Part shown: positions 49,752 through 60,842 of the stretch, one piece after another | How positions within the stretch are numbered: position 1 is the first letter of the stretch | Layout: the number at the start of each line of letters is the position of its first letter | Assembly: GCA_007118145.1 (NCBI GenBank) | Contig: SKSD01000026.1 | Coordinates: 28,989-92,988 of the forward strand | DNA from: Halobacteriales archaeon | Lineage (GTDB): Archaea > Halobacteriota > Halobacteria > Halobacteriales > SKSH01 | Direction: 5' to 3' | Length of the DNA stretch: 64,000 bases | Notes under the pieces: model-generated | What the model saw: the letters and a program-made list of their open reading frames with translations, nothing else | Told to the model about the DNA's origin: nothing | Databases searched by the model: none | Made by a program: the position numbers and the translations under genes

Positions 49752-51371
49752 TCACGCCTCACGCCGGAGTCTTGCCACGACGAACTCCCGATCCAACTCA
49801 GCGAGAAACGGCCCCAACTTCGGCCCAGTGTCCTCATCGAAGAACAGTCGATACCCCGCGGCGAACACCGCTCGAGGCTCAAGGCCGTACTCCTCTGCGG
49901 CGATGAAGATGGCACTCTGGATATCCTCACCGGCTGCACCACCATCCACCACGGCTGCGATATCATCGAGGGCGGATTCGACTGCAGGGTCGAGGTCGAC
50001 CGAAGGGATGGTATCTCGCTTGAGCTCGTAGTTGAACCGGTTATCCGTCAACGCAGCCCACCGTCCAGCCCGTTCGACCCGTTCGAGTGCCGTGGCCACA
50101 GCAGAGTCCGAAGTATCGACATCGAGGTGTCCCTCCTTGATGGCGATCTGTCGATGCAACTCCGGGTCATCCGTCATGGCGAGGACAGCTGCGAAAGTAT
50201 ACGGGAGCCTTGCGGGTCGTTCGCTGACATCGTCCACGAGGAAGGGATAGATACGACTGGCTCGTCGGACGAGGTGCTCTGGTTCTACGCGTTCGCCGAA
50301 GTACGCCTCCTCAAACGCATCGAACTCATCGACGAGAAGGTCGATGCGCTCGATCGAGAAATCCCGGCCACGGGATGGATCTTTCGAGAAGAAGTACTTG
50401 AGCACCGCTGCCTCGATCAGTGCGAGTACGTCCGAGACCATGACGACGTGCCCGGTCGATGACGAGAACGCCTCTCCCTCGTAGGTGAACCACTCATAGA
50501 CCATCGGTTCAGGAGGTTCGATATCCATGATCTCCTCGGCGATGGCAACGCCGCTTGGCCACGATCCTTCGGCGTGATCCTTCCCGAACGGTTCGAAATC
50601 CACGCCCAGGTTTGCCCACTGGGCGACCCATTCAAAACGCCAAGGTAGTTTCCCGTCTCGGAGTGTGGCCGTCCCTTCATGTCCACACCCTTCGATCGAG
50701 CGCTCGCCTATCTCAAGGTCGGTACAGCGATACGAGATGGTACCTGCCTCGGTATCGACACCGGTGACGGTCTCGGTAATCTTCCCGCATGCCTCGCAGA
50801 TGGGATTGAACGGGACGTAATCGTCGTCCACCTTCGCCTGAAACTCGGCGAGCACCTCCCTCGCCGCATCGCGTCGTTCGAGCACCTGTCGGGTGACCGG
50901 TTCGAGCGCACCGGATTCGTACAGGTCGGTCGAGGAGACGAGGTCGATCGGGATCTCCAGGTCATCGGCAATCGCCTGGATAAGTGAGGAAAAGTGCTCA
51001 CCATAGGATGCACAGCAACCGAACGGGTCTGGGATATCTGTATAGGGTTTGCCGAGGTTACGACCCAGAGCACCAGCGTCAACATCGCCCAGGTCGACGA
51101 TGTTCCCCTCGAGATCAGCAAGCTTACGCGGAAGCTTGCGTAACGGATCGCGATCGTCTGCCGTGAACACCTGACGAACCTCGTGTCCACGTTCGCGAAG
51201 TACCTCGGCGACGAAGTATCCGAGGATGATCTCATTGGCGTTACCGAGATGCGGGATACCTGAGGGGGAGATCCCGCCCTTGATGACGATGGGCTCACCG
51301 GGCTCACGTGCCTCGATCGCATCGGCCACCTCGTCTGCCCAGAAGACCGGACCGTGTGTCTCTTCAGCCAT
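49752..51371 (-). CDS. lysS: Lysyl-tRNA synthetase, class I
   Basis: IVIKGGISPSGIPHLGNANEIILGYFV (HIGH-like HLGN) and EAFSSSTGHVV (KMSKS-equivalent) with insertion zinc knuckle CEACGK; ATG at 51371. Confidence 0.95.
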   Translation of the reverse strand: MAEETHGPVFWADEVADAIEAREPGEPIVIKGGISPSGIPHLGNANEIILGYFVAEVLRERGHEVRQVFTADDRDPLRKLPRKLADLEGNIVDLGDVDAGALGRNLGKPYTDIPDPFGCCASYGEHFSSLIQAIADDLEIPIDLVSSTDLYESGALEPVTRQVLERRDAAREVLAEFQAKVDDDYVPFNPICEACGKITETVTGVDTEAGTISYRCTDLEIGERSIEGCGHEGTATLRDGKLPWRFEWVAQWANLGVDFEPFGKDHAEGSWPSGVAIAEEIMDIEPPEPMVYEWFTYEGEAFSSSTGHVVMVSDVLALIEAAVLKYFFSKDPSRGRDFSIERIDLLVDEFDAFEEAYFGERVEPEHLVRRASRIYPFLVDDVSERPARLPYTFAAVLAMTDDPELHRQIAIKEGHLDVDTSDSAVATALERVERAGRWAALTDNRFNYELKRDTIPSVDLDPAVESALDDIAAVVDGGAAGEDIQSAIFIAAEEYGLEPRAVFAAGYRLFFDEDTGPKLGPFLAELDREFVVARLRREA

Positions 51372-52083
51372 CGGTATCCCATGCGGGCGGTCGCGGTGCG
51401 CCCTCGATACGTACCGTGGTCCCATCGTGGGCACCGGACCGTACTGCCTGCTCAATCGCGACTGGGTCGCTACCGTCCATGACGATCGTCGGGAGCTTCG
51501 CCCGCTGAATGATCTTCGCGGCGAGCAGGTCGACCGGCGATTTACTCCCCGCACTCATGTGGATAGAGGCGATCACCTCGAGCAGCTCGTCGATGTCGAT
51601 CTCCTCAAAGCGCGTCGCTGTCGCGTCCTCATGTGGGTCACCGCTGTAGACACCATCAACGCTCGTCGCATACACCAACAGGTCTGCCCGGACGTATTCG
51701 GCGGTTGCCGCGCTGACCGCGTCGGTCGTCTGTGCAGGTGCGACCCCGCCGAGGACGGGTAAATCGCCATGCCGGAGTGCCTGACCTGCCTCGGCGTAGG
51801 TAGTAGCCGGCCAGGGATGGGCGAGCTCGCCGATGGCCTCGATCATGAGGCGTGCGTTGACCCGCGTGATGTCAATACCGATCTCGTCGAGGCGGACCTC
51901 ATCGGCACCGAGATCCCGTCCGACTTCGATGAACTCACGGGCGATCGACCCGCCACCGACGACGACTGCCACCTCGTGGCCAGAGTCGACCAGACGTTCG
52001 ACCGCTGATGCGTGCCCTTCAATGGTCTCGGCGGAGCGCTCACCGAACAGCACGCTCCCACCCAGCGAGATGACGGTTCTCAT
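51364..52083 (-). CDS. pyrH: UMP kinase
   Basis: MRTVISLGGSVLFGE; VVVGGGSIAREFIEVGRDLGADE; SVDGVYSGDPHEDATATRFEEI; overlaps lysS start by 8 nt. Confidence 0.95.
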   Translation of the reverse strand: MRTVISLGGSVLFGERSAETIEGHASAVERLVDSGHEVAVVVGGGSIAREFIEVGRDLGADEVRLDEIGIDITRVNARLMIEAIGELAHPWPATTYAEAGQALRHGDLPVLGGVAPAQTTDAVSAATAEYVRADLLVYATSVDGVYSGDPHEDATATRFEEIDIDELLEVIASIHMSAGSKSPVDLLAAKIIQRAKLPTIVMDGSDPVAIEQAVRSGAHDGTTVRIEGAPRPPAWDTDG

Positions 52084-52131
52084 TGCACCGAGATACCGAA
52101 GAGGCGTCCTTAAGGGTTGCCAAGCGTGGAT

Positions 52132-53736
52132 TCAACGCTCCTCAGTGACCTTCCCTTCGAGACGGTCGCGTTCAAGAGCCACCTCTGACCGGTCAGATAC
52201 AGGCCCGTATCCACCGCCGCCTGGTGTCCGGATCGTGATGACGTCCCCAGCAGCCGCCTCGACGGTCACTTTCGAGCCAACTGGTGTGTCATCGATGAGG
52301 TTCTCGCCGGCCGACCCCGCCTCACCACCGCTCGCCCCAGGCGGGCCGAATACTCGACGATCGGAGAGGATTGAGACGGTGGCATCGGTCTCGAGACGGA
52401 TCACCCGTTCGATACCGAGGCCGCCACGGTATCGGCCAGCACCACCACTCCCAGGACGGAGCGAGTAGCACTCGACAGTGAACGGGAACGTCTGTTCGAG
52501 TGCCTCGACCGGTGTGTTGAGGGTGTTGGTCATGCCGACATGGACGCCATCCATCCCATCCTTGGTCGAGCGTGCACCCGAACCCCCACCGATTGTCTCG
52601 TAGTATGTTGCTACCTCGTTGCTATGTGGGCCGATCACGAGGTTGTTCATCGTCCCCTGTCCGTGTGCAGGGAGAGTGGGATCTGCCTCGCTGAGTGCCT
52701 CGAGGACCACATCTGCGACACGCTGACTGGTCTCGACGTTCCCGCCGCTGACTGCAGCAGGTGGCCGTGGGTGCAACACTGAACCGCGTGGGATATCGAT
52801 ATCGATGGGGTCGAAGCACCCGTGATTCGATGGGATATCTGGATCGGTCACACACCTCGTGACGAAGTAGACCGCACTCTTTGTCACCGCAGGTGGTGCG
52901 TTGACGTTGCCGTCGACCTGCTCAGCGGTACCGTTAAAATCGACCGTCAACGAACGATCTGCGACCCGTACGGTTGTCTCGATTTCGATGGAATCTTCGG
53001 TGATACCATCACCTTCCAGCTGATCGCGAGCATGGTAGCTCCCCTCAGGGAGTGCTGCCAAGGCTTGGTGGGTCCGACGCCTTGAGTACTCGATGATGGC
53101 ATCGAACGCATCGAGCAGCCATGCCTGACCATGCTCCTCGACGAGCTCGCCAAGCCGTCGTTCGCCGAGGTGTGCCGCACCGAGTTGTGCCTGGAGGTCG
53201 GCACGACGACTCGCTGGGTGACGCACATTGGCCAGCCAGAGCTCGAACAGGTCCCTATCGAGTGAACCGTCTCGGACGATGCGTACTGGTGGGATACGCA
53301 ACCCCTCAGCGTATACCTCGCGTGAGCCTCCGGGGAGACTGCCAGGTGTGGCACCACCGACATCATCGTGATGCGCACGGATGGCCGCATACCCGAGACA
53401 CTCGCCCACAGGAGCGAGTGGCTTGATGATGGTGATATCCGGTAGATGGGTCCCACCCAGGTAGGGGTCGTTGAGCAGGTAGGTATCACCCGGTTGTGGG
53501 TCATGTTCGATGACGGCACCGACCGCATCAGGCATGGCTCCGAGGTGCACCGGGATGTGCTCAGCCTGTGCGACCATCCGTCCTGCTGGGCAAAACAGTG
53601 CCGTTGAACAGTCCTGTCGCTCCTTGATGTTCGGAGAGAAGGCACCTCGGATGAGCGTTCGGCCCATCTCAGTCGCGATCCCTTCAAGCTGATTGCGGAT
53701 GACCGCAAGGTCGACGGCATCGAGTGACGGGCTCAT
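52132..53736 (-). CDS. Hydantoinase B/oxoprolinase family protein
   Basis: IRNQLEGIATEMGRTLIRGAFSPNIKERQDCSTALF...LLNDPYLGGTHLPDITI...PGGGGYGP. Confidence 0.95.
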   Translation of the reverse strand: MSPSLDAVDLAVIRNQLEGIATEMGRTLIRGAFSPNIKERQDCSTALFCPAGRMVAQAEHIPVHLGAMPDAVGAVIEHDPQPGDTYLLNDPYLGGTHLPDITIIKPLAPVGECLGYAAIRAHHDDVGGATPGSLPGGSREVYAEGLRIPPVRIVRDGSLDRDLFELWLANVRHPASRRADLQAQLGAAHLGERRLGELVEEHGQAWLLDAFDAIIEYSRRRTHQALAALPEGSYHARDQLEGDGITEDSIEIETTVRVADRSLTVDFNGTAEQVDGNVNAPPAVTKSAVYFVTRCVTDPDIPSNHGCFDPIDIDIPRGSVLHPRPPAAVSGGNVETSQRVADVVLEALSEADPTLPAHGQGTMNNLVIGPHSNEVATYYETIGGGSGARSTKDGMDGVHVGMTNTLNTPVEALEQTFPFTVECYSLRPGSGGAGRYRGGLGIERVIRLETDATVSILSDRRVFGPPGASGGEAGSAGENLIDDTPVGSKVTVEAAAGDVITIRTPGGGGYGPVSDRSEVALERDRLEGKVTEER

Positions 53737-55796
53737 GGGGACCCACCTCGTCGGAGCGAAAGCATACCGTCGACAACGGACGTGGCATGCCAGCCTGTTG
53801 GGATCACCACCGTACTCTCCGGCCGCTCGAGGATACACGGTGCTTCCAACTGCGTTGGCTTGCCCGGGAGCCCTCGGTAGATGGTGTACGGTGTCTCTTC
53901 CATCCCCTCGTGAAGGACTACCGACCTGACTCCAACTTGTTCAATCTGTGATGGGTGTTCCTCGGTGTGCATCGGGTCGTTTCTGACGATCGCACGTACC
54001 CGACACGAAACAATCTCGATGGCTCCATCCAATCGATATCCCCGCTCTTGCTCGTGGGATTGATGGAACGTGGCTTCGAGTCCGTCTCGATCGATAGGTC
54101 GTTCCACCGGCACGGTGAGTTCGAAACTCTGACCCTTGTACCTGAGGTCGAGTTCGAACCCGGTCTCGGTGCGAGTAGGATCGGAACAGCGCTCGATCAC
54201 CTCGGCTTCTATCGCATCGAGTATCGGAGCGAGCTCCTGATGCACATCGCCTTCGAGCGGTGTTGGTGCGGTGCGTACCACGTCGTGGATCTCATCAGCA
54301 TGAAGGAGTCCATGGGCAGAGAGCACACCACCATCGAGGGGGATTGTGATGTGTCCGATACCGAGTTGTTCGGCCAAGGCTGTTGCATGCATGCCGCCTG
54401 CACCGCCGAACGCGACCAGTCTCATATCACGCGGGTCACGACCCCGTTCGATCGTCACTGAACGGATGGCACGGGTCATGGTTGCGTTCGCGACTCGATA
54501 GATACCCTGTGCTGCCTCGGTCGCACCGGCGAGGTCAGCATCGGTCGCGATTGATTCGAGTACCTCGACAGCAGCCTGTCGATGGATCTCGATACGCCCG
54601 CCGAGTCTGGTCCCCGCACCGATGAGTCCGAGACCAACGGCAGCATCCGTCACGGTCGCCTCCGTACCACCTCGGTGATAGCAGGCCGGACCAGGGTCAG
54701 CACCGGCCGAGTCTGGGCCGACGCGTAGAGCACCACCGTCATCAACCCAGGCGATCGAACCACCACCAGCTCCGACAGTGGTGACATCGACCGTTGGAAC
54801 CCGGACTGGTACCCCACCGATAGTGGTTTCAGTGGTTCGTTCCGGTCGACCCTCCTCGATCAGACTCACATCCGCCGAGGTTCCCCCCATATCGATCGTG
54901 ATCAGCCCAGCTGTGCCACCAGCACCACCCCCAGCGAGACTCGATGCACCGACCACCCCAGCCGCCGGTCCGGAGAGCACCGTTGTCACGGCACGAGCAC
55001 GTGCCTGTCTTGGTGTCGTGATGCCACCGTTCGACTGCATCAACTGTGGGATGGCGATTCCCTGCTCAGCACACCGTGTCTCGAGTCTGTCGAGATAGTC
55101 GTCGATGACGGGGGTGAGATAGGCACTCGCGACGGTCGTCGCCGTCCGTTCGTACTCCCTGAACTCTGGGAGGATATCATGTGAAGCGATGACAGGTATC
55201 CCCACCCGCTGGCGGAGTGCCTCTGCCACGGTCTCCTCGTGGTGTGCATCAGCATATGCATGGAGGAAGCTGATCGCCACACTCTTGACATCGGCAGTTG
55301 AGAGGGTGTGACCGAGCTGTTCGACATCCTCTGGGTCGGGGGTGATTCGTCGACCCTTCGCAACGGCACCAGCAGGTGGTGGGGTACGCTCGACGAGTTC
55401 GAACCGGTGCCGTCTGGGTACCAGTGGCACAGGTCTATCTGCCTCGAGATCGTACAGTGCTGGGCGATTTTGCCGACCGATCTCGAGGACATCTCGAAAC
55501 CCTTCGGTCGTGACCAACGCTGTCTTCGCTCCGTCTCTTGTCAATAACGCGTTCGTGGCGACGGTAGTGCCGTGTCGGAAGGTGGTGATCGACGCAGGTT
55601 CGATACCAGCTGTGGCACACACCTGTTCAATGCCTTCGATCACGCCCACATCGGGTGGGTTGGTCGTCGGTACCTTCGCCGTGTGTCGGTGGCTATCCGT
55701 ATCGATTAGGACCACATCAGTGAACGTCCCGCCGACATCGACACCGACACTTGGAGGTCGAACATCGCCTGGCATGCCTGTGACTGGATTGGTCAC
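53733..55796 (-). CDS. Hydantoinase/oxoprolinase A family protein
   Basis: GVDVGGTFTDVVLID, RHGTTVATNALLTRDGAKTALVTTEGF, TIDMGGTSADVSLI; 4-nt overlap with the hydantoinase B gene. Confidence 0.95.
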   Translation of the reverse strand: MTNPVTGMPGDVRPPSVGVDVGGTFTDVVLIDTDSHRHTAKVPTTNPPDVGVIEGIEQVCATAGIEPASITTFRHGTTVATNALLTRDGAKTALVTTEGFRDVLEIGRQNRPALYDLEADRPVPLVPRRHRFELVERTPPPAGAVAKGRRITPDPEDVEQLGHTLSTADVKSVAISFLHAYADAHHEETVAEALRQRVGIPVIASHDILPEFREYERTATTVASAYLTPVIDDYLDRLETRCAEQGIAIPQLMQSNGGITTPRQARARAVTTVLSGPAAGVVGASSLAGGGAGGTAGLITIDMGGTSADVSLIEEGRPERTTETTIGGVPVRVPTVDVTTVGAGGGSIAWVDDGGALRVGPDSAGADPGPACYHRGGTEATVTDAAVGLGLIGAGTRLGGRIEIHRQAAVEVLESIATDADLAGATEAAQGIYRVANATMTRAIRSVTIERGRDPRDMRLVAFGGAGGMHATALAEQLGIGHITIPLDGGVLSAHGLLHADEIHDVVRTAPTPLEGDVHQELAPILDAIEAEVIERCSDPTRTETGFELDLRYKGQSFELTVPVERPIDRDGLEATFHQSHEQERGYRLDGAIEIVSCRVRAIVRNDPMHTEEHPSQIEQVGVRSVVLHEGMEETPYTIYRGLPGKPTQLEAPCILERPESTVVIPTGWHATSVVDGMLSLRRGGSP

Positions 55797-56214
55797 AGCA
55801 GGGAGTGCTCTTTAGGTTTGTTAATGGGCTGGTTCGACCGAGGGCACCAGGAGGGTTCTGATCCGATTTGTCCATAACCGTAGACAATATCTATCGACTA
55901 TAATTCCATAAATCCGGTGGCAGATGTAGTTCGATACCGACGCGCGGAACCATAGCGGGGATGTCTTCATCCGATATCCGAGCATATTATGTCATAATTT
56001 AGCACGGATTGACGGAAAATCTCGTAGAGATATATTACACATCTAGAACCGCTTATAGTTGCTATAAGCTGATTTAAGAGCGTTATAAAATGGCGTGAAA
56101 TGCACTGAAACGTCAGATGTCCCGGGCAGTTCTCATAAAATACGTTGAATCTGCGTCAACGGTCTATCCGATATATACCAGTGTAGGTGATGGCATCGAT
56201 ACAAGGTGTCCCGC

Positions 56215-56457
56215 ATGAGCGTAACCGAACAACAGCCAACCGAGTCGAAGCAGGAACGCCTCGAGCGCTACATCCGTAGCCAGCTCGATGGTGGTGAACT
56301 TTACTTCAAGAGTAAGTTCATCGCAGATGATGTTGGGCTTTCCCCGAAGGAGATCGGAGCCCTGATGGTGAAGTTGAAGGACTCCGCGACAGACTTCAAC
56401 GTGGAGAAGTGGTCGTACACGAGCGCAACCACCTGGCGCATCACGCCCAACAACTGA
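56215..56457 (+). CDS. DUF7123-type small haloarchaeal protein
   Basis: KQERLERYIRSQLDGGELYFKSKFIADDVGLSPKEIGALMVKLKDSATDFNVEKWSYTSATTWRI. Confidence 0.8.
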   Translation: MSVTEQQPTESKQERLERYIRSQLDGGELYFKSKFIADDVGLSPKEIGALMVKLKDSATDFNVEKWSYTSATTWRITPNN

Positions 56458-56515
56458 ACCGCCCTCCGATACCGTCCCATAAGAGGTTTTTCCGCACGGT
56501 GCATTTCATCACTCG

Positions 56516-57655
56516 ATGGACCAGGGGCTGAACCCACCCGTCGATCCCTCCACTGAGGTTCTCGCTGAGCGGTTTCACGTCTACGGTGTGAGACGTGATG
56601 GTGAGCGGTTGTTATACTTCGGTGAACCCCTTGTCGAGACCGAAGAGGTGGAGGCTGGCGTCTGGCAGGCGTTCAGAGACGCTGGATATGAGGTACAACT
56701 GCGACGCCAGGCAGGAGGTCGAGATGAGGTTGGACACGTCCTGATAGCTGAACCCGTCAGTATCGGTGTGGATGGCATACCGTGGACCAACCTCGTGTTG
56801 TTTGTTGCGACACTCCTTTCGACACTCTACGTCGGGTCGGTATGGTACTACATCGATCTCTCGGGCAACCTGTGGGCGATGTTCGAGGCATGGCCGTTCG
56901 CCCTCGGTGTGATGGCCGTCCTCGGTATCCACGAATTGGGTCACTACGTGATGTCACGGTACCATGGTGTCCGAGCGAGTCTGCCGTACTTCCTGCCGGT
57001 CCCAACTATCTTCGGGACGATGGGTGCTGTGATCAAAATAAGTGGTCGTATACCGAGTCGTCGTGCACTTTTCGATATCGGTGTGGCCGGTCCAATCGCT
57101 GGGATCTTCGCGACGATCGTCATCACCGTGATCGGGCTGCATCTCCCACCGGTGACCGCACCCTCGTCGGTGGTAGAGAGTGAGGCGGCCATTCAGTTAT
57201 CGATGGGATACCCACCGCTGCTTGAGGCGTTGGCACTCGCCTTCGATCAGCCACTGCGATTCGATGATCCTGCGACCTCGGTCAACCCACTCGTCATCGC
57301 TGGTTGGCTCGGGATGTTCATCACCTTCTTGAATCTCATACCAGTCGGACAACTCGATGGGGGACACATCACGAGGGCGATGTTCGGCGATATTCAAAAG
57401 CGAGTCGGGTACATCATCCCGGTGTTGCTGTTCGGCCTCGCCGCTCTCCTTTACCTCGGCTTATCCGTCCCGCTACACGCCATCGTGGTCTGGCTCTTCT
57501 GGGGAATGTTCGCGATGATTCTAGCGTTCGTCGGACCTGCGACACCAGTCGATGACGAACGTCTCGACACGAGACGCAAGACGATCGGAATCATGACCTT
57601 CGCTATCGGCATCCTCTGTTTCGTCCCTGTCCCGATCGAGATCATCGCTACCTAG
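56516..57655 (+). CDS. Site-2 protease (M50) family membrane metalloprotease
   Basis: VLGIHELGHYVMSRYHGVRASLPYFLPVP; GQLDGGHITRAMFG. Confidence 0.95.
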   Translation: MDQGLNPPVDPSTEVLAERFHVYGVRRDGERLLYFGEPLVETEEVEAGVWQAFRDAGYEVQLRRQAGGRDEVGHVLIAEPVSIGVDGIPWTNLVLFVATLLSTLYVGSVWYYIDLSGNLWAMFEAWPFALGVMAVLGIHELGHYVMSRYHGVRASLPYFLPVPTIFGTMGAVIKISGRIPSRRALFDIGVAGPIAGIFATIVITVIGLHLPPVTAPSSVVESEAAIQLSMGYPPLLEALALAFDQPLRFDDPATSVNPLVIAGWLGMFITFLNLIPVGQLDGGHITRAMFGDIQKRVGYIIPVLLFGLAALLYLGLSVPLHAIVVWLFWGMFAMILAFVGPATPVDDERLDTRRKTIGIMTFAIGILCFVPVPIEIIAT

Positions 57656-57666
57656 CCAACGATGTG

Positions 57667-58539
57667 TCAACCGTGCGTGTATCCCCGGTCTGGTAGTGCC
57701 TCGCCGTCGATGCTGACACCCTCGGGAACGACCTCACCAATCTCGGTGAGGTCGGTTGGTGCGCCATCGATCACAGCCCCAGCTAGCTCTGCAGGAAGCG
57801 TCGCCACCAGCTCGAAGTCCTCACCCCAATAGAGTCCCAACTCCTCGACCGACCATTCCCCGTCAGCGATATCGGTCAGGCGCTCATCGATGGGGAGTGG
57901 CTGGCGTTCGATCGCCATCCCAACACCGCTCGCCTCTGCGAGCTGGTGTAACGACCTAGCTAGGCCGTCGCTAGAGTCGATCATCGAGGTGGCGTGTGTG
58001 GCGAGATACACCCCGGTCTCGACACGAGGTGTAAACCGAAAGGATTTGTTCCCTCGCTCTACGTCGCCACCCTCGAGGTACTTCAAGCCCAGTGCACCCC
58101 GGCCGAGGGTACCGGAGACCACAATCGTGTCACCGACTCGAGCGCCGTGGCGGGTTACCGGTTGCGTGGTTCGTCCCAGTGCGATCCCAACCGTGGTCAA
58201 CTCGGAGGTGGTGTCGAGGTCGCCTCCTACATAACGTGCCCCGACAAGTGCGGATACCTCACTAGCACCCTCGACGAACGCTCTGAGTTCAATCTCCTCG
58301 AACTGGACTGGAGCATACACGGCGAGTGTCGCCATCGGGATCGCCCCGACAGCTGCCAGGTCCGAGAGCGAAACCGCGATGGTTCGCCATCCGACGGTAT
58401 ACGAGGTCACACCCGACGGATAGTCCGTCTCAGCATGGAGCATATCCGTGGCAATCGCCAGGCCATCGATGAATGCCGCATCGTCCCCAGCCTCAGCGAC
58501 GAGTTCGTCGATGACTCGCAAGGCAGCCCGCTCATCCAT
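57667..58539 (-). CDS. thiL: Thiamine-phosphate kinase
   Basis: SLSDLAAVGAIPMATLAVYAP, VGGDLDTTSELTTVGIALG, DTIVVSGTLGRGALGLKYLE, MIDSSDGLARSLHQLAE. Confidence 0.94.
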   Translation of the reverse strand: MDERAALRVIDELVAEAGDDAAFIDGLAIATDMLHAETDYPSGVTSYTVGWRTIAVSLSDLAAVGAIPMATLAVYAPVQFEEIELRAFVEGASEVSALVGARYVGGDLDTTSELTTVGIALGRTTQPVTRHGARVGDTIVVSGTLGRGALGLKYLEGGDVERGNKSFRFTPRVETGVYLATHATSMIDSSDGLARSLHQLAEASGVGMAIERQPLPIDERLTDIADGEWSVEELGLYWGEDFELVATLPAELAGAVIDGAPTDLTEIGEVVPEGVSIDGEALPDRGYTHG

Positions 58540-58628
58540 GGGTGCGGATGGGTTCTACGGTCCGATAAACCCACAGGCTCGGCCAGACGATGGGGTTAAA
58601 TGCGAACGACCGGAACTCACAGGGTACC

Positions 58629-59084
58629 ATGGTTACATTCTACGATGTCCCCCCGGACGCGCTCATCGAGGCGCTCAGTGAGCGTCTGGAGGACCATCTA
58701 GACCGTCCCGACTGGGTCGCGTACGCCAAGACTAGTACTGCCAACGAGTTCCCCCCCGAGCAGGAGAATTTCTGGTTCATCCGCGGTGCGAGCATCCTGC
58801 GTAAGGTCGCCATAGAGGGTCCGATCGGCGTCTCCCGCCTGGCGACTGAGTACGGTTCCCGGGCAGAGGGTTCCGCACGCTTTGAGACGCGGCCAGGACG
58901 CCGTGTGGATGCGAGCAGGAAGATCATCCGAACCCTGTTGCAACAACTCGAGGATGCAGACTTGATCCTCCTCGAGGAAGGTGCTGGCCGGCGAACCACC
59001 CCTGAGGGTCAACGTCTCCTCAATGAGGTGGCTGCCGAGGTACACGAACAGCTCGAACGTCCGGAACTCGAGCGATACCAGTAG
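58629..59084 (+). CDS. rps19e: 30S ribosomal protein S19e
   Basis: VTFYDVPPDALIEALSERL...WFIRGASILRKVAIEGPIGVSRLATEYGSR...GAGRRTTPEGQRLL. Confidence 0.96.
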   Translation: MVTFYDVPPDALIEALSERLEDHLDRPDWVAYAKTSTANEFPPEQENFWFIRGASILRKVAIEGPIGVSRLATEYGSRAEGSARFETRPGRRVDASRKIIRTLLQQLEDADLILLEEGAGRRTTPEGQRLLNEVAAEVHEQLERPELERYQ

Positions 59085-59132
59085 GGCCGTCCGAAATCAT
59101 TTTCCGCGGTGATTCCATAGTTCCAACCACCA

Positions 59133-59474
59133 ATGAGCGGATCGTCCGGCGACGACGAACTTGAACGGTTACGTGAAGAGCGGATGGAACAACTCCAAAA
59201 TCAGCAGGCACAGGATGAGATGGCAGAGGCCCAGCGCGAGGCCGTTGAGAACCAAAAGCGTGCACTGTTACAACAGTATCTGACCGATGGTGCCAGAAAA
59301 CGGCTCAACACGGTGAAGATGGGTCGACCTGACCATGGTGAGCAGGTCGAACAGCAACTGCTCGCATTGATACAATCAGGTCGCGTCCAGTCGAAGATTG
59401 ACGAGGACACGATGGTGGAGTTACTTCGCGAGTTACAACCCGACCGCAAGAAGTTCGATATCAGGCGCCGCTAA
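59133..59474 (+). CDS. PDCD5-related DNA-binding protein
   Basis: [18 protein letters not shown]...[55 protein letters not shown]. Confidence 0.95.
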   Translation: MSGSSGDDELERLREERMEQLQNQQAQDEMAEAQREAVENQKRALLQQYLTDGARKRLNTVKMGRPDHGEQVEQQLLALIQSGRVQSKIDEDTMVELLRELQPDRKKFDIRRR

Positions 59475-59520
59475 CCGTCGACCGACCGGAAGTTTCTATG
59501 GCAGTCATCACACACTGTCC

Positions 59521-60798
59521 ATGAGCATGTATGAGCCGCTGAAGGGTTTTCGAGACTTCTATCCAGACGAGATGGAGGCACGCCGGGAGGTGATCGATAC
59601 CATCGAGTCTGTCGTCCGCCGATACGGGTTCCGCGAGATAGGTACACCCGCTCTGGAGCCTGCCGCGTTGTTCATCGACAAGAGCGGGCCAGAGATCGTC
59701 GAAGAGCTGTATAGTTTCACTGATAAAGGTGGCCGCGATGTCGTGTTGACGCCTGAGTTGACCCCGACCGTCGCGCGGATGGTCGCCGCCAATCACCAGG
59801 CAATGTCCAAGCCGATCAAGTGGTACTCCACACGGGCATTCTGGCGCTATGAGGAACCCCAGCAAGCACGTTTTCGTGAGTTCTATCAGACGAATATCGA
59901 TATCTTCGGCTCGTCCGAACCCGAGGCGACAGCTGAGATCCTTGCCTGTTGTGGAGACCTGCTCACCGCTCTCGGGTTGGCGGACGATGACTTCGAGTTT
60001 CGTGTCTCACATCGCGATATCCTGAGCGAGCTCGTCGAGTGGATCGATGCCGATGCAGATACCGGTGAGGCGATCCGAGCTATCGATCGGACCGACAGGG
60101 CAACGCACGCAGAGACGGTGACCGAGCTCGTCGATGCGGGGCTCGATGAAGCCGATGCTGACCGGATCGTCACACTCCTTGAGGATGCCTCTTCAGATCT
60201 CGATATCCTCATCGATGAGACCGATCACCCTTCACTTCATGATGCTATCGAGCAACTCATCGCTGTCCTCGATGCCACCAGGGATTACGGGGTTCGTGAG
60301 CACTGTTCGATATCGCTGACGACAGCTCGTGGGTTGGACTACTACACCGGTGTCGTCTTCGAGTGCTTTGATACGCAGGGTGAGGTCGGCCGATCGATCT
60401 TCGGAGGTGGCAGATATGACGATCTCATCGAGGGACTGGGCGGACCATCCATGCCCGCGGTCGGTGTTGCCCCAGGATTGGCACCGATCACCCAGTTGCT
60501 CAAGCGCGCCGATGTCTGGCCAGTCGAGGCACAGGAGACGGATTATTACATCCTGGTCGTCGGTGACACCAGAGCGGTTGCTGCACAGATCGCACGCCAA
60601 CTCAGGGGAGAGGGATACGTCGTCGAGAACGATGTAATGGACCGATCCTTTGGCTCGCAACTTGAGTACGCCGACTCGATCAATGCGAAGACGACGATCA
60701 TCGTCGGTGAACGTGATCTGGCAGAGGGGATGATCACGGTGAAGGATATGGAGACCGGGGAACAAACCCAGGAACCGGTTGATGCATTTCTCAAGTGA
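59521..60798 (+). CDS. hisS: Histidyl-tRNA synthetase
   Basis: LKGFRDFYPDEMEARREV, VVLTPELTPTVARMV, RYDDLIEGLGGPSMPAVGVAPGLAPI; ATG at 59521. Confidence 0.96.
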   Translation: MSMYEPLKGFRDFYPDEMEARREVIDTIESVVRRYGFREIGTPALEPAALFIDKSGPEIVEELYSFTDKGGRDVVLTPELTPTVARMVAANHQAMSKPIKWYSTRAFWRYEEPQQARFREFYQTNIDIFGSSEPEATAEILACCGDLLTALGLADDDFEFRVSHRDILSELVEWIDADADTGEAIRAIDRTDRATHAETVTELVDAGLDEADADRIVTLLEDASSDLDILIDETDHPSLHDAIEQLIAVLDATRDYGVREHCSISLTTARGLDYYTGVVFECFDTQGEVGRSIFGGGRYDDLIEGLGGPSMPAVGVAPGLAPITQLLKRADVWPVEAQETDYYILVVGDTRAVAAQIARQLRGEGYVVENDVMDRSFGSQLEYADSINAKTTIIVGERDLAEGMITVKDMETGEQTQEPVDAFLK

Positions 60799-60842
60799 GA
60801 CGTCTGGCGCAGCTCACTGGCTGAAGTCGGTGAGGTGATAAC

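Noticed and set aside
52132-55796. Hydantoinase A/B pair as a novel system
   Set aside because: Standard overlapping HyuA/HyuB-type operon; widespread in haloarchaea.
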